A stretch of 64,000 nt of DNA, taken from assembly GCA_964036315.1 (NCBI GenBank), contig OZ038507.1:60632002-60696001 (forward strand). Direction: 5' to 3'. A model generated the notes under the pieces. The model saw only the letters and a program-made list of their open reading frames with translations. It was not told where the DNA came from and made no database searches. This stretch comes from Acanthosepion esculentum (taxonomy: Eukaryota; Mollusca; Cephalopoda; Sepiida; Sepiidae). The position numbers and the translations under genes were made by a program. Of this stretch, positions 22,191 through 31,796 are shown piece by piece. How positions within the stretch are numbered: the first letter of the stretch is position 1; each line of letters opens with the position of its first letter.

Positions 22191-22665
22191 CATATTAAAC
22201 AAAGCTCAACTGACTATTATTAAAGGAATTAAAAATGTTGAGGTCATTCTTTTTTTATTCGTCCAAATCCATGAATTAATTCTGCTCATGTTAAGTCTCG
22301 AAAAAAAAAAAAAACCCGAAAAAACATTGCATAAAATTCACTATTTTTTATGCATAATGTTGAATGTGTTCAAATTATTCAACTTTTTAACAAGAAAAAT
22401 CTTAAGCCGATGCTAAGAATTGCCGAACAACATTGTTGATTTAAGATGAGATAACTATTACGACATGTCTCTAATTTGTATTTAGATACATTGTATTTAT
22501 TTTCAAATTTTCTAATTGAATTGTTCACCTATATTGCATACGATCCATTATTGTACATAATTAGGTTACAATAAAATTTGTAACATATGATTACTACCTT
22601 ATGAAAATTGATATGTAATAGGGTGGTGGCGTGTCATAGATTCAGTGGGAGCCCACGAGACATTT
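22191..22665. other. No feature recognised
   Basis: AT-rich, no repeat or coding similarity seen. Confidence 0.5.
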
Positions 22666-22667
22666 AA

Positions 22668-22850
22668 ACCAACACTGGTTGGTTGAACCAAGCCTTGTTA
22701 GTGAAATTGGATAGAAGGGAACTGTTTGTCGATGGCTGTGCTAGCACCAATTCTCAAGTCATCGTGACCGAGGGTTTGAGAGTAACGGCCTTGTTCGAAC
22801 TGTTGATTACCCCAGAATCTCGAAGTTCCATCTTTTATAGATTTATCATT
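22668..22850 (+). mobile_element. SINE body fragment (GGCACGTGGCCGAGTGG-headed family)
   Basis: GTTGAACCAAGCCTTGTTAG, GATGGCTGTGCTAGCAC and TCATCGTGACCGAGGGTTTG match the body of the copies at 44288-44729 and 49492-49830. Head and tail are missing. Confidence 0.75.
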
Positions 22851-23132
22851 ACTAAAGTATTAGTTCATTAATTTAGCTAAAGCTAAGCAAAATATTAAGA
22901 AAAAAATTTTTTTCCTGTCGTGAAGCAGATTTAAGAATGTTTTTCCTGTTGTGAAGCAGATTTAACAAGTGTGTAGTAATAATTTACAAGTTGTCGAAGT
23001 ACGACAACTTTCATTGATTGTGGGAGAAAAATAAAAATAGATTGACAAACCTTCACGTCACTAGACCTGACGATTTGTATGTGACAAAGAGCTATTTGAA
23101 CTACTAGGTAAGCTTGATATATTTGGGAAGGA

Positions 23133-23425
23133 CGCATGGCACAGTGGATAAAGGCGTTAGTTAGATCCAGTGACAGGACCCAAGGAGTGTGAGTTCAATA
23201 CCTGGTTAAGGCAGTGGAGAACTTGGAGAGGGGAATTAACTGATAACTGACATCCATTAGACATGGCGCGTGGAACTAGATCAGTCTAGACCGAAATAAA
23301 GGGTTCAGTTCGACATTCCGGCCGAAATGTTGTGATAAATATGACAACAAAGATGAAGATGATAGTTCGAACAATGTAAATAGTGTACATAATACCTCAT
23401 CTCAGAAATATAGACATATGGATCC
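23133..23425 (+). mobile_element. tRNA-derived SINE with 12-bp target duplication
   Basis: A-box region TGGCACAGTGGATAAAGGCG, B box GAGTTCAATACC, body GAAATAAAGGGTTCAGTTCG, end CCTCATCTCAGAAATATAGA. Flanked by ATTTGGGAAGGA at 23121-23132 and again at 23426-23437. Removing the insert restores the LINE frame LDIFGKDIRI, so both boundaries are exact. Confidence 0.93.
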
Positions 23426-23634
23426 ATTTGGGAAGGATATTAGAATAATTCAGAATCTATACTGGCGGTGGAAACACCCGCATACAGGTAGAAAATGAAT
23501 GCAGATAGGCAGGGTGCGAGACAAGGATGTGTCTAACCGGACTTCATCCTATACAATCAGGTGATTTTGAGAGAACTAGAGGTCCTACCAGGATTCATTA
23601 TTGGCGGCCACAATCTTCAGGGCATAAAATATGC

Positions 23635-23925
23635 GTTTGTCTATATTTCTGAGACGAGGCATTGTAATTATTAACATTATTTACATTGCTCGGACTGTTG
23701 TCCTCATCTTTATTGTGATGTTAACAACGTTTCGGCCGTTGTACGTTCCGGCCGGTGGTTGGAATTTCGAACCGAACCCTTTATTTCGTCCACCCGTGTA
23801 GATTGTTCTAGTTCCGCGTGCCATGCCTCTTCCGGATGTCTCAGTTATCGTTCTTTAATTCAACTGTCCAAGTTTATAAGTCCCAAAAATGCATACACCG
23901 ATGTCATGTCCTCAAGGACACATGT
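23635..23925 (-). mobile_element. SINE (same family), minus orientation
   Basis: Read on the minus strand it ends CCTCGTCTCAGAAATATAGA at 23638-23657 and carries GTACAACGGCCGAAACGTTG, GAAATAAAGGGTTCGG and GGCACGCGGAACTAGAACA. The head is degraded at the right edge. Confidence 0.88.
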
Positions 23926-24213
23926 CCTCAACAACATATGGCCCAGTGGTTAAAAGCGTTGGTTGGATCCTGTGACTTAACCCAAAAGAGTTGTGAGTTC
24001 AATACCTGACTACCTGAACAAAAACTTGGTGAGTTGAGTTAAAAGGAAATAACTGAGACATCCGAAAGACGCATGGCACATGGAACTAGAAAAATCTGGA
24101 CGAAATTCCAGTCACCTGAAGAAGGCCGGAGCGTACAACGGCCGAAACGTCGGGAACATGAAAATAAAGATGAGGACAACAGTTCGAACAATGTAGATAA
24201 TGTAAATAAAATA
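23926..24213 (+). mobile_element. SINE (same family), plus orientation
   Basis: Head CATATGGCCCAGTGGTTAAA, B box GAGTTCAATACC, body CACCTGAAGAAGGCCGGAGC, GTACAACGGCCGAAACGTCG, then AATGTAGATAATGTAAATAA. Ends where the LINE palm segment resumes at 24214. Together with 23635-23925 it forms a tail-out inverted SINE pair. Confidence 0.88.
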
Positions 24214-24589
24214 AGATGACATAATGCTGATAGCAGATACAAAAAAGAAACTACAAAACCTCCTAAAGGAGTAAGGGAAAGCGAGAAGAAAGGACTAAGC
24301 ATTAATTGCAAGAAGGCACATGGTTGTTAGCGAACGGCAGAGCTCAACATACAAATTGGTAATACCTAAATGAAACAAGTACAAAAATTTAACTATCTGG
24401 AAAATGTTTTAGCAGAGGACGGAAAGTTCGACACAGAAATCCGAAGCGAAAGGTGCCTTCCAAAACCTAAACAAATTATTAAGAAACAGGAAAATCTCAT
24501 TAGAAACAAAGAAACGAGTACTGAACTGCTATGTAATATTACTTCTGCTATATAGCAGTGAATGCTGGACAATCTCCTCACAGATGAAG

Positions 24590-25195
24590 AAGAGACTTGA
24601 AGTAACAGTAATGTGGTTCTACAGAAGCATGCTGAGAATACCATGGACCGAACATGTGAGCAAAGATGAAGTTTTAGAGAAAATGGAAACAAAAAGGACA
24701 CTTATACTTAACATCGGGAAGAGAGAATACCATGGATGGAACATGAAGAAGAGACTTGCAGCAACAGAAATGTGGTTCTACAGAAGGATGCTGAGAATAC
24801 CATGGACCGAACATGTGAGCAACGATGAAGTCTTAGAGAAAATGGAAACAAAAAGGACACTTATACTTAACATCGGGAAGAGAGAATACCATGGATGGAA
24901 CATGAAGAAGAGACTTGCAGCAACAGAAATGTGGTTCTACAGAAGGATGCTGAGAATACCATGGACCGAACATGTGAGCAATGACGAATTTTTAGAGAAA
25001 ATGGAAACAAAAAGGACACTTATACTTAACACCGGGAAGAGAGAATACCATGGATGGAACATGAAGAAGAGACTTGAAGCAACAGGAATGGGGTTCTACA
25101 GAAGCATGATGAGAATACCATGAACCGAACATGTGAGCAACGAAGAAGTTCTTTGCGAAAATGAAAACAAAAAGGAAACTTAACATCAGGAAGAG
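24590..25195 (+). repeat. 159-bp tandem array in LINE C-terminal coding region, 4 copies
   Basis: Four copies of a unit encoding MKKRLAATEMWFYRRMLRIP, WTEHVSNDEVLEKMETKRTL, ILNIGKREYHGWN (53 codons, 159 bp). The CTGAGAATACCATGGACC motif recurs at 24633, 24792, 24951 and 25110. Native LINE coding (YSSECWTISSQ) lies on the left and native KRQLKFLGCIMRKEG-type coding on the right. The joint KREYHGWN is not in native copies. The last copy has a stop at the conserved Trp codon (TGG to TGA). Same unit and joint as 54645-60905. Confidence 0.96.
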
Positions 25196-25299
25196 ACAAC
25201 TGAAATTTCTCGGGTGCATAATGAGGAAAGAAGGCTTGGGAAATTTGTTACTCACGGGACAGGTTAAAGTCAAGAGGGACAGAGGAAACCACGCATAAC

Positions 25300-26160
25300 C
25301 TACCAAGCGAGCTTAAGTAAATGGATGGTGGAACAGGGACTAGGAGAGATATCAAAAAGACAAGATTCATTAAAAGCGACAAAGGACAGGAAATTATAGA
25401 GAGCTATGATCGCTAAGGTCCTGAAGGGTCACGGCACATAGAAGGACGAGCTCATGTAAATGGATGGCGGAAGAAGGCTTAGAAGAGATAACAAAAAAGT
25501 CAACATTTATTAAAAGCTACAAAGGACAGGAGATTGTGGAGAGCCATGATTGTCAACGGTACACGGCACTTAGAAAAAGAAGGACAACTTTGTATAAATG
25601 GTTGATGGAAGAAACTTTTAGAGCGATAACAAAAAGACAACATTTATTAAGATCTACAAAGGACAAGAAGTTGTGGAGAGCCATGATCGCCAACGTCCTG
25701 AAGGGGCACATCATATAGGAGAAGGACAAGCTTAAGTAAATGGATGGTGGGACAAGTTCGAGGAGAGGCATAAAAAAGACAAGATGTATGAAGAGCTACA
25801 AAGCACAGGAGATTGTGGAGAGCCATGATCGTCAACGTCCTGGAGGGACACGGCACTTAGAAAAAGAAGGACAACCTTGTATAAATGGTTGATGGAAGAA
25901 ACTTTTAGAGCGATAACAAAAAGACAACATTTATTAAGATCTACAAAGGACAAGGAGTTGTGGAGAGACATGATCGCCAACGTCCTGAAGGACACATCAT
26001 ATAGAAGAAGGACGAGCTTAAGTAAATGGATGGTGGGACAAGTTCGAGGAGAGGCATCAACAAGACGATGTATGAAGAGCTACAAAGGACAGGAGATTGT
26101 GGAGAGCCATGATCGTCAACGTCCTGAAGGGATACGGCATATAGAAGAAGAACAGCGAAT
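25300..26160 (+). repeat. ~140-bp tandem array of the LINE 3' end, 6 copies
   Basis: Units start near 25307, 25447, 25582, 25725, 25869 and 26011. Each runs from TAAATGG.TG.TGGAA (coding KWM/KWL), through TTTATTAA.A.CTACAAAGGACA and GAGAGCCATGATCG, to the LINE end (CATATAGAAGAAGGACGAGC). Units 3 and 5 are alike and so are 4 and 6, giving a dimeric higher-order unit of about 287 bp. Some units code LLRSTKDKKLWRAMIANVLK, others are frameshifted. Confidence 0.92.
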
Positions 26161-26334
26161 GTTATTTATGGAGGACCCACTGCCAATGGATTAGGAGATT
26201 ATCGCAGAATAAAAGCAAGTACCTTGGAAAGTCAGCCTTTCTTCAGAATATTGTATGACACCAATTTCTCAAATTGTTGACTGCAGGCGAAGAATACAAG
26301 TTTATTAAATGTAGCTTCCGGAAAAGAAATTACA

Positions 26335-27075
26335 AAATATCCTACGGAGGGTAGCGACGGAGAGTGTGAAGAAAAGACTAAGAATAAACTACAAGAAAAC
26401 AGAATTCATGGTCATCAGTAAAAGGATGAGCCCGAAATGCGATTTGCAGGTCGGGAACACTAGAATCAAGCAGACTCAGCAGTTTACATATCTGGGAAGC
26501 GTTCTGACAGAGGACGGTAAGTGCGACACTGAGATCCGTAGAGGTATTGGGATGGCCAAGGACACATTTCAAAAGCTAAGCAGAGTATTGCGAGATAGGA
26601 GGATATCTTTGGTAACAAAGAAAAGAGTACTGAGCCGTTACGTGACATCTGTCCTTCTTTACGGCAGCAAATGTTGGACGATTTTCTCAAAGATGAAGAA
26701 GAGATGTGGTTCTACAGAAGGATGCTAAGGATATCACGGACCGAGCGTGTGAGCAACGATGAGATCTTAGAGAGGATGCATACAAGGAGGAGGCTTATAC
26801 TTAATATCAGGAAGAGGCAGCTGAAGTTTTGAATGAGGAAAGAGGGCCCGGAGAATCTGATACTCACGTGTCGAATAGAGAGAATGTGAGACAAGGGAAA
26901 ACAACGCCTGATATACCTAGCAGCTTTAAGCAAGTGGATGACAGAACGTATTATGGGAGAGGTGGCAAAGAGAAGGAAGTTGTTTAGAGCTACACGGGAT
27001 AGAGGGAGGCGGAGAGCCATGATCGCCTACGTCCTGAAAGGACACGCCACATAGAAAGAAAGAAAGAAATGTAGC
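26335..27075 (+). pseudogene. LINE C-terminal half with (GAAA)n tail
   Basis: Frame MKKRLRINYKKTEFMVISKR, then FTYLGSVLTEDGKCDTEIRR, GIGMAKDTFQKLSRVLRDRR, VTSVLLYGSKCWTIFSKMKK, then a frameshift. The downstream parts still correspond to the family's WTEHVSNDE, LKFLG.IMRKEG, SKWMTE, LLRATKD and RRAMIAYVLKGHAT segments in other frames. It ends CCACATAGAAAGAAAGAAAG. This copy has a single, unexpanded C-terminal region and is the local reference for the native order. Confidence 0.9.
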
Positions 27076-27514
27076 TTCAGTTATCGGCGTCTTTTAAACA
27101 TTAGTACTGAGACTCTCCAGCCAGAGAATTAAATATGATATGCTCTTTGTCGGTCATAAAGTTACTATTGTAGTGCTCTCAGTGAGGGCTGAATACCCTA
27201 CACTTGAGAGGGGTCGATGAAAACGACTGTCTAACAGGCACTCGGTTGCGCGTCTATGTATATTTAGATCAGAAATTGTTGTTAATAACTCCCCATAAAA
27301 CATTCCTTTGGAGTTTAATTGATGCGCATTCGTCTCGGCAGTGGATTTGATACCAAAATCGGTGATGACGCAATTCCCAGTTGACACTTGAGAATTATGA
27401 AGGCGTTTTGACTTGAAAGAGTTTTCGGCTTTTATCTATTTACTTTTCTTAACCAAACAAGGTAGACTTGTCTAATTATCTATAGATAAGTGAACAGACT
27501 GAAATAGTTAGATA
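27076..27514. other. No feature recognised
   Basis: No coding similarity or repeat seen. It ends in an imperfect AGATAATTA/TAATTATCT inverted motif before the purine tract. Confidence 0.5.
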
Positions 27515-27517
27515 ATT

Positions 27518-27560
<43 letters not shown>

Positions 27561-27864
27561 AAAAAAGAAAGAAAAAAAGAAGGAAAGATCGGTGTTAAAA
27601 AGAAAGCAAAGATTAAAAAGAAAGAAAGTAAGAACAGGACAGATCAGTCATGGAAAAGTAAGAAAATCGCCGATGAAAAAGAAAGCAAAGCAAAGTAAGG
27701 AAGAAAGAAACAAACAAACAGCAAGAAAGATTGGCGATGAAAAAACAAAGAAAAGATTAAAGAAAGAAAGAAAGAAGAATCATTGGCGAAGAAATGTAAA
27801 GAAAGAAACACCCACGAGGAAAAAGAAAGCAATAATTTAAAGAAAGAAAATCGAAAAAGAAGGC

Positions 27865-27897
<33 letters not shown>

Positions 27898-28265
27898 AAA
27901 TCGCCGATGAAAAGAAAGCAAAGAAAAGCAAAGGAAGAAAGAAAGAAGCCAATCACCAAGATTGGCGATGGGAAAGAAAGAAAAGATTAAAGGAAGATCT
28001 GCGAGGAAAAAGAAAGCAGAGATTGAAGATAGTAAATCGAAAAAGAAAACAAAGAAAGAAAGCAAAGAAAGAAAAAAGAAATCAAAGAAAGAAAGAAAGA
28101 AAGAAAGAAAGAACGAAAGAACGAAAGAAAGAAAGATCAGCGATGGAAAAGAAAACAAGGAAAGAAAGACTGACTAAAAGAAAGCTCGGAAATGAAATGA
28201 AAAGAAAGAAAATCGACGATGAAAAAGAAGGTAAAGGAAGAAAATTGGAAATGAAGAACATCTTA
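27515..28265. repeat. Polypurine (GAAA)n-based tract, ~750 bp
   Basis: The plus strand is almost all A and G. (GAAA)n runs are interspersed with GAAAATCGCCGATGAAAAAG- and AAAGCAAAG-type segments, so it is a degenerate minisatellite grown on GAAA. Lys-rich or Ser/Phe-rich open frames on either strand are artefacts. Confidence 0.95.
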
Positions 28266-28267
28266 TA

Positions 28268-28336
<69 letters not shown>

Positions 28337-28340
28337 TATG

Positions 28341-28371
<31 letters not shown>

Positions 28372-28381
28372 GTATATATAC

Positions 28382-28412
<31 letters not shown>

Positions 28413-28425
28413 TATATTTATTTTG

Positions 28426-28470
<45 letters not shown>
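28266..28470. repeat. (TA)n with ATGTATA variants
   Basis: TA-rich tract with periodic TACATATA/TATGTATA and one ATTTATTTTGTCAT interruption. Confidence 0.97.
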
Positions 28471-28472
<2 letters not shown>

Positions 28473-28679
28473 AAAATAAAGAACTACATTAGAAAACTAC
28501 ATCAATCTAACGTTTCACTCCAGAGTTTCTGTGTTTTTGTCTGTTTTCTCTCAATCTCTGACGAAGCTTTAATAAAAGTGAAACATGTCAGGTTGATATA
28601 CGTTTCTTATTTGTTCTTTATCTTAACATCCTGTCGGATTTCGACCCATATTTGATCTGCATTTGCATTAAATCCCTCT

Positions 28680-28687
<8 letters not shown>

Positions 28688-28730
<43 letters not shown>
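28688..28730. repeat. (TA)n microsatellite
   Basis: Uninterrupted TA tract directly before a SINE fragment. Confidence 0.97.
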
Positions 28731-28731
<1 letters not shown>

Positions 28732-28866
28732 TTGGAGGGACGAACGGGTATTGGATACCGGCTTGGATTGAGGAATTCTTACGGGCTAATACCCGTATGA
28801 ATCCTCTAAATAGCAGTACAGACTATGTTCTATAGCCTTGAGTGGCAACCGGTCTAGGAGAAAGTA
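28731..28866 (+). mobile_element. Degraded SINE fragment (AGCGGCTCGGATTG family)
   Basis: GGCTTGGATTGAGGAATTC, TAATACCCGTATGAATCCTC, TAAATAGCAGTACAGAC, GTTCTATAGCCTTGAGTGGC and AACCGGTCTA follow the order of 16406-16707 with internal deletions. Confidence 0.7.
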
Positions 28867-28971
28867 ACTCTGAATTCAAAACTACATTCATCCCTGTCGT
28901 AGTACATACTATATATAGAAATGGATCGTTTGCATTGATTCGGTGATCCCGACTACGAATGGATGAAATTA

Positions 28972-28990
28972 TATATATATATATACACAC

Positions 28991-29074
<84 letters not shown>

Positions 29075-29112
29075 TTATATTTATATTTATATTTATATTT
29101 ATATCTATATAT
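28972..29112. repeat. (TA)n-(CA)n-(TATT)n compound microsatellite
   Basis: TA, then a long CA run, then TTATAT repeats, abutting a SINE fragment. Confidence 0.97.
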
Positions 29113-29370
29113 AGCTGACCACTCGTATTCGAGATACCCGTCTGCTAGGGTGGCTAGCCAATCCCTATTGCAGGCGCTTGCTCAGGCACTTTGTGTTTGT
29201 TCAATACCCACAGAGCCCAACTGTGGTTTAGCACTGCAACTATGTTGAGGAATGTTTCTGGGAAAACAGCGTGTTATCTAACATGATCAATAGTCCGAAC
29301 AAAGCTAACACGCTCAAACGCTCGGTCACGATGACTTGTGACTTCGTGCTAGCACAGCTATTGACGTATA
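29113..29370 (-). mobile_element. SINE body fragment (GGCACGTGGCCGAGTGG-headed family)
   Basis: GCTGACCACTCGTATTCGAG, GGTGGCTAGCCAATCCCTAT and TCACGATGACTTGTGACTTC match 44288-44520 in the same orientation. The tRNA-like head, expected on the right, is missing. Confidence 0.8.
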
Positions 29371-30029
29371 TAGCATTTAGACAGTAAATAAATCTTGCAA
29401 TAAATACAACTTGTGTTGTTTTTATTACATGGTTCAATATCGAAAATAGACCCACTATAGTCAAATGTAGGCTAACACATAAAATCGCTCGCAAAAATTT
29501 GTAAAATTCCTGTCTGATAACTCTAACCACTTTCGCCCCAGCCCCTCAACCTCCGACGTCTTACTCTCTGGGTTGAGGTGTCTACTCGGTCTTAACCGAA
29601 CTTAAGTAACAAATTCATTGAGTATCATTTAAATTTCTTACAGGTACGTTGATCGTATCAGCGTAAAGATTGCAGAGCCGTTTCAACACAAGGGTACAAA
29701 AAGGGTACAAAAAACTCGCTAAATAATTAGAGATAACATTGAGCATGAAACCTACTGATAAACTGGTTCATTAGTCTAGATACAAGTGGGAGTTAGCTGC
29801 GCTGGTATTTCCGTTGGTCGGTACAGTTATAAAACGTTCAGTACCAAAATATTTCAATATTACTGAATTACACGCTAGTGATTTATTTTAGTGACAGACG
29901 ATGTAATTATCCAATTTTATAACGCATGTTACCAAGAAATAACTCAAGCACATCGGTACAACCGCAGACATTAGGGAATACCATGAACTCCTCCGTTTAA
30001 ATATTATTTTCCAAAAGTTATCAGTCCTT
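29371..30029. other. No feature recognised
   Basis: No gene or repeat I can support. A short duplication CAAAAAGGGTACAAAAA occurs near 29690. Confidence 0.5.
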
Positions 30030-30155
30030 TTATTGTTCTTGATATAGCATCTCGGCTTCAGACAATTTCCTACCGCCGTAATGTAGCTTCACCTTGCTTT
30101 TTCTATAAATATTTCCATGTTAATAGTTCTGATAAAACTTTCTATTTATATCATG
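30030..30155 (+). pseudogene. Jockey-like LINE fragment
   Basis: IASRLQTISYRRNVASPCFF, YKYFHVNSSDKT corresponds to SSRLQSLSHRRDVASLCLFY of the copy at 5333. A SINE starts about 15 bp beyond its end. Confidence 0.78.
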
Positions 30156-30169
30156 GCTATAGTAAGATG

Positions 30170-30467
30170 GAGGAACGGTGGAGTAATAGATAGCGGCTCC
30201 GATTGAGGAATCAGAGAGCCGAGTTCGAATTCCAGTCGAATCTATTACATTCTAATTTCGTGCTAATACTTTTGGGAAATGAATCCTCTTCTCCCCCACC
30301 CCCGCTATGGGTAAATAGCAGGGCAGATATAGCCTTGGATGGCAACTGGTCTACCGCAGAAAGAAATGGCAACCTACTGCGGGAAAAAAATCTGCCTCGT
30401 CGGTCATGTATCGAAAGATACACGATGACCTACGCGTGTATCCCGCATGGCACATAACTGACTGACT
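30170..30467 (+). mobile_element. tRNA-derived SINE (AGCGGCTCGGATTG family)
   Basis: Head GAGGAACGGTGGAGTAATAG, AGCGGCTCCGATTGAGGAAT, B box GAGTTCGAATTCC, body GCTATGGGTAAATAGCAGGG, end GCACATAACTGACTGA. Confidence 0.9.
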
Positions 30468-30712
30468 TTCCAGTCGAATCCATTACATTTACTTAAGTAC
30501 TAATACCCTTGGGAAAGGTATGAATACTTTTCTTCTCCCACCAGCTATGGGTAAATAGCAGGATAGACCGGGTTCTATAGCCTTGGATGGTAACTGGTCT
30601 ACCGCAGAAAGAAATGGCAACCTACTGCGGGTAAAATCTGCCTCGTCAGTCATGTATCGAAAGATACATGATCGCCTAAGCGTGTATTACGCATGGCACA
30701 TAGCTGACTGAT
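30468..30712 (+). mobile_element. SINE, 5'-truncated tandem copy
   Basis: Joined directly to the previous SINE. Starts at CCAGTCGAATCCATTACATT, so the head is absent, and runs to GCACATAGCTGACTGAT. This is the second case of a tandem pair of this family in the window. Confidence 0.9.
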
Positions 30713-30734
30713 AATAAGAATGTGTTGTTTTGGT

Positions 30735-31680
30735 GCACAAAAAATTAACTATCTGAAAAGTGTTTTAACATTTAGCACTCTTTAAATAAATCTTTCCCTT
30801 TTACTGTATATGGGATCCCCTCAAAGTATAGTGTATTGTGTTTTATATATTAGTTCTATATATTTGAAATTGCAGTAGCCTGTCTCTCAAATTTCAGTCT
30901 AGATTGTTTTAGGTGTTTCCATAGAGGGATATGACTACACTACCATGAAATTCAAATTCAACTAGGATTCACATTTCACTTGGCGAAAATAGACACCTAC
31001 TGTGTGCGAATAGAAACTCTGAAACCGAAATCCAAAGGCATATTGTTATAATGAAAGATGCCTTCCAAAAATTATTAACAGGAACATTTTTTTTAGAAAC
31101 CAAGAAAAGAGAGTTGAACTGTCATATAATATCAATCCTCCTATATAGCAATGAATGCTGGATATTTCCCTCGCAGATGAAGCGGAAAGTTGAGGCAACG
31201 AGAAAACTTAATTAATTAAAATGGAAACAAAAAAAAAGACAATTATATTTAGACTCAGAAAGACACAGTTGCTTTTTTGGGACACGTAATGAAGAAAGTC
31301 TTGGAGAATTTGACACACACAGGGTACATTGTAGACAAGATGTAAACTACAAATAACCTACCCAGTGAGTTTGTGCAAATGGATGACAGATCAGAGATGG
31401 GAAGGATAACAAAAAAGAAAACATTGCTAATAGCTACAAAAGAGGGAATGTGACACAGAAATCCGAAGGTATATTGGGATAGCAAAAGATGCCTTCCAAA
31501 AGCTAAGCAAAGTATTAAGAAACAGGAAAAACTTTTGGTGCGAAACAACTGAACTGTTATGTAATATCATTCTTACTCTATGACAGGGAATAGTGGAAAA
31601 TCTCCCCGCAAGTGACTTGAGGCAACAGAAATGTGGTTCTACAGAAGGATACTGAGAATATCAAACACGGAACGGGTGAG
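30735..31680 (+). pseudogene. LINE C-terminal fragments, duplicated and broken
   Basis: NYLKSVLT (30748-30771) is followed by ~240 bp of other sequence. Then come SETEIQRHIVIMKDAFQKLL, ETKKRELNCHIISILLYSNE and CWIFPSQMKRKVEATRK. Past 31440 the SEGILG, MPSKS and CYVISFLL-type segments occur a second time, so part of the LINE is tandemly duplicated. Ends near MWFYRR/YQTRNG at 31680. Same family as 23065-26160; many stops. Confidence 0.82.
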
Positions 31681-31796
31681 TTGTTGTATCGTAAATAGGA
31701 ATGTTTGACACACATATAGAAAATAAGAAGTAGTTTTTTGCGGAGAATAACATTGTACATGGTTGATCGTGAGACTCCCGATATCCCACGGAACAG

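Larger units (their letters stand above)
23065..26160 (+). pseudogene. Composite LINE with three SINE insertions and two internal tandem arrays
   Basis: Pieces in order: DKELFELLGKLDIFGKDIRI split by a SINE (23133-23425), then IIQNLYW and RVRDKDV (frameshifted GVRQGC region) to about 23634. Two SINEs sit exactly at the YA|DD catalytic motif. The LINE resumes at 24214 with DIMLIADTKKKLQNLLKE and later LLYSSECWTISSQ. Next comes the 159-bp array (24590-25195), native TTEISRVHNEERR (frame-shifted LKFLGCIMRKEG), and the ~140-bp array (25300-26160) of the last coding segment. The normal family order is fingers/palm, YADD, YLGSVLTEDGKCDTEIRR, ECWTISSQMKKRLEATEMWF and a basic C-terminus. Many stops and shifts make it non-functional. 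LINE family membership is clear; clade is not assigned. Confidence 0.88.

Noticed and set aside
27592..28268. Lys-rich frames as basic nuclear proteins
   Set aside because: Purine-tract translations; no start context, no conserved motif and the frame breaks in every segment.
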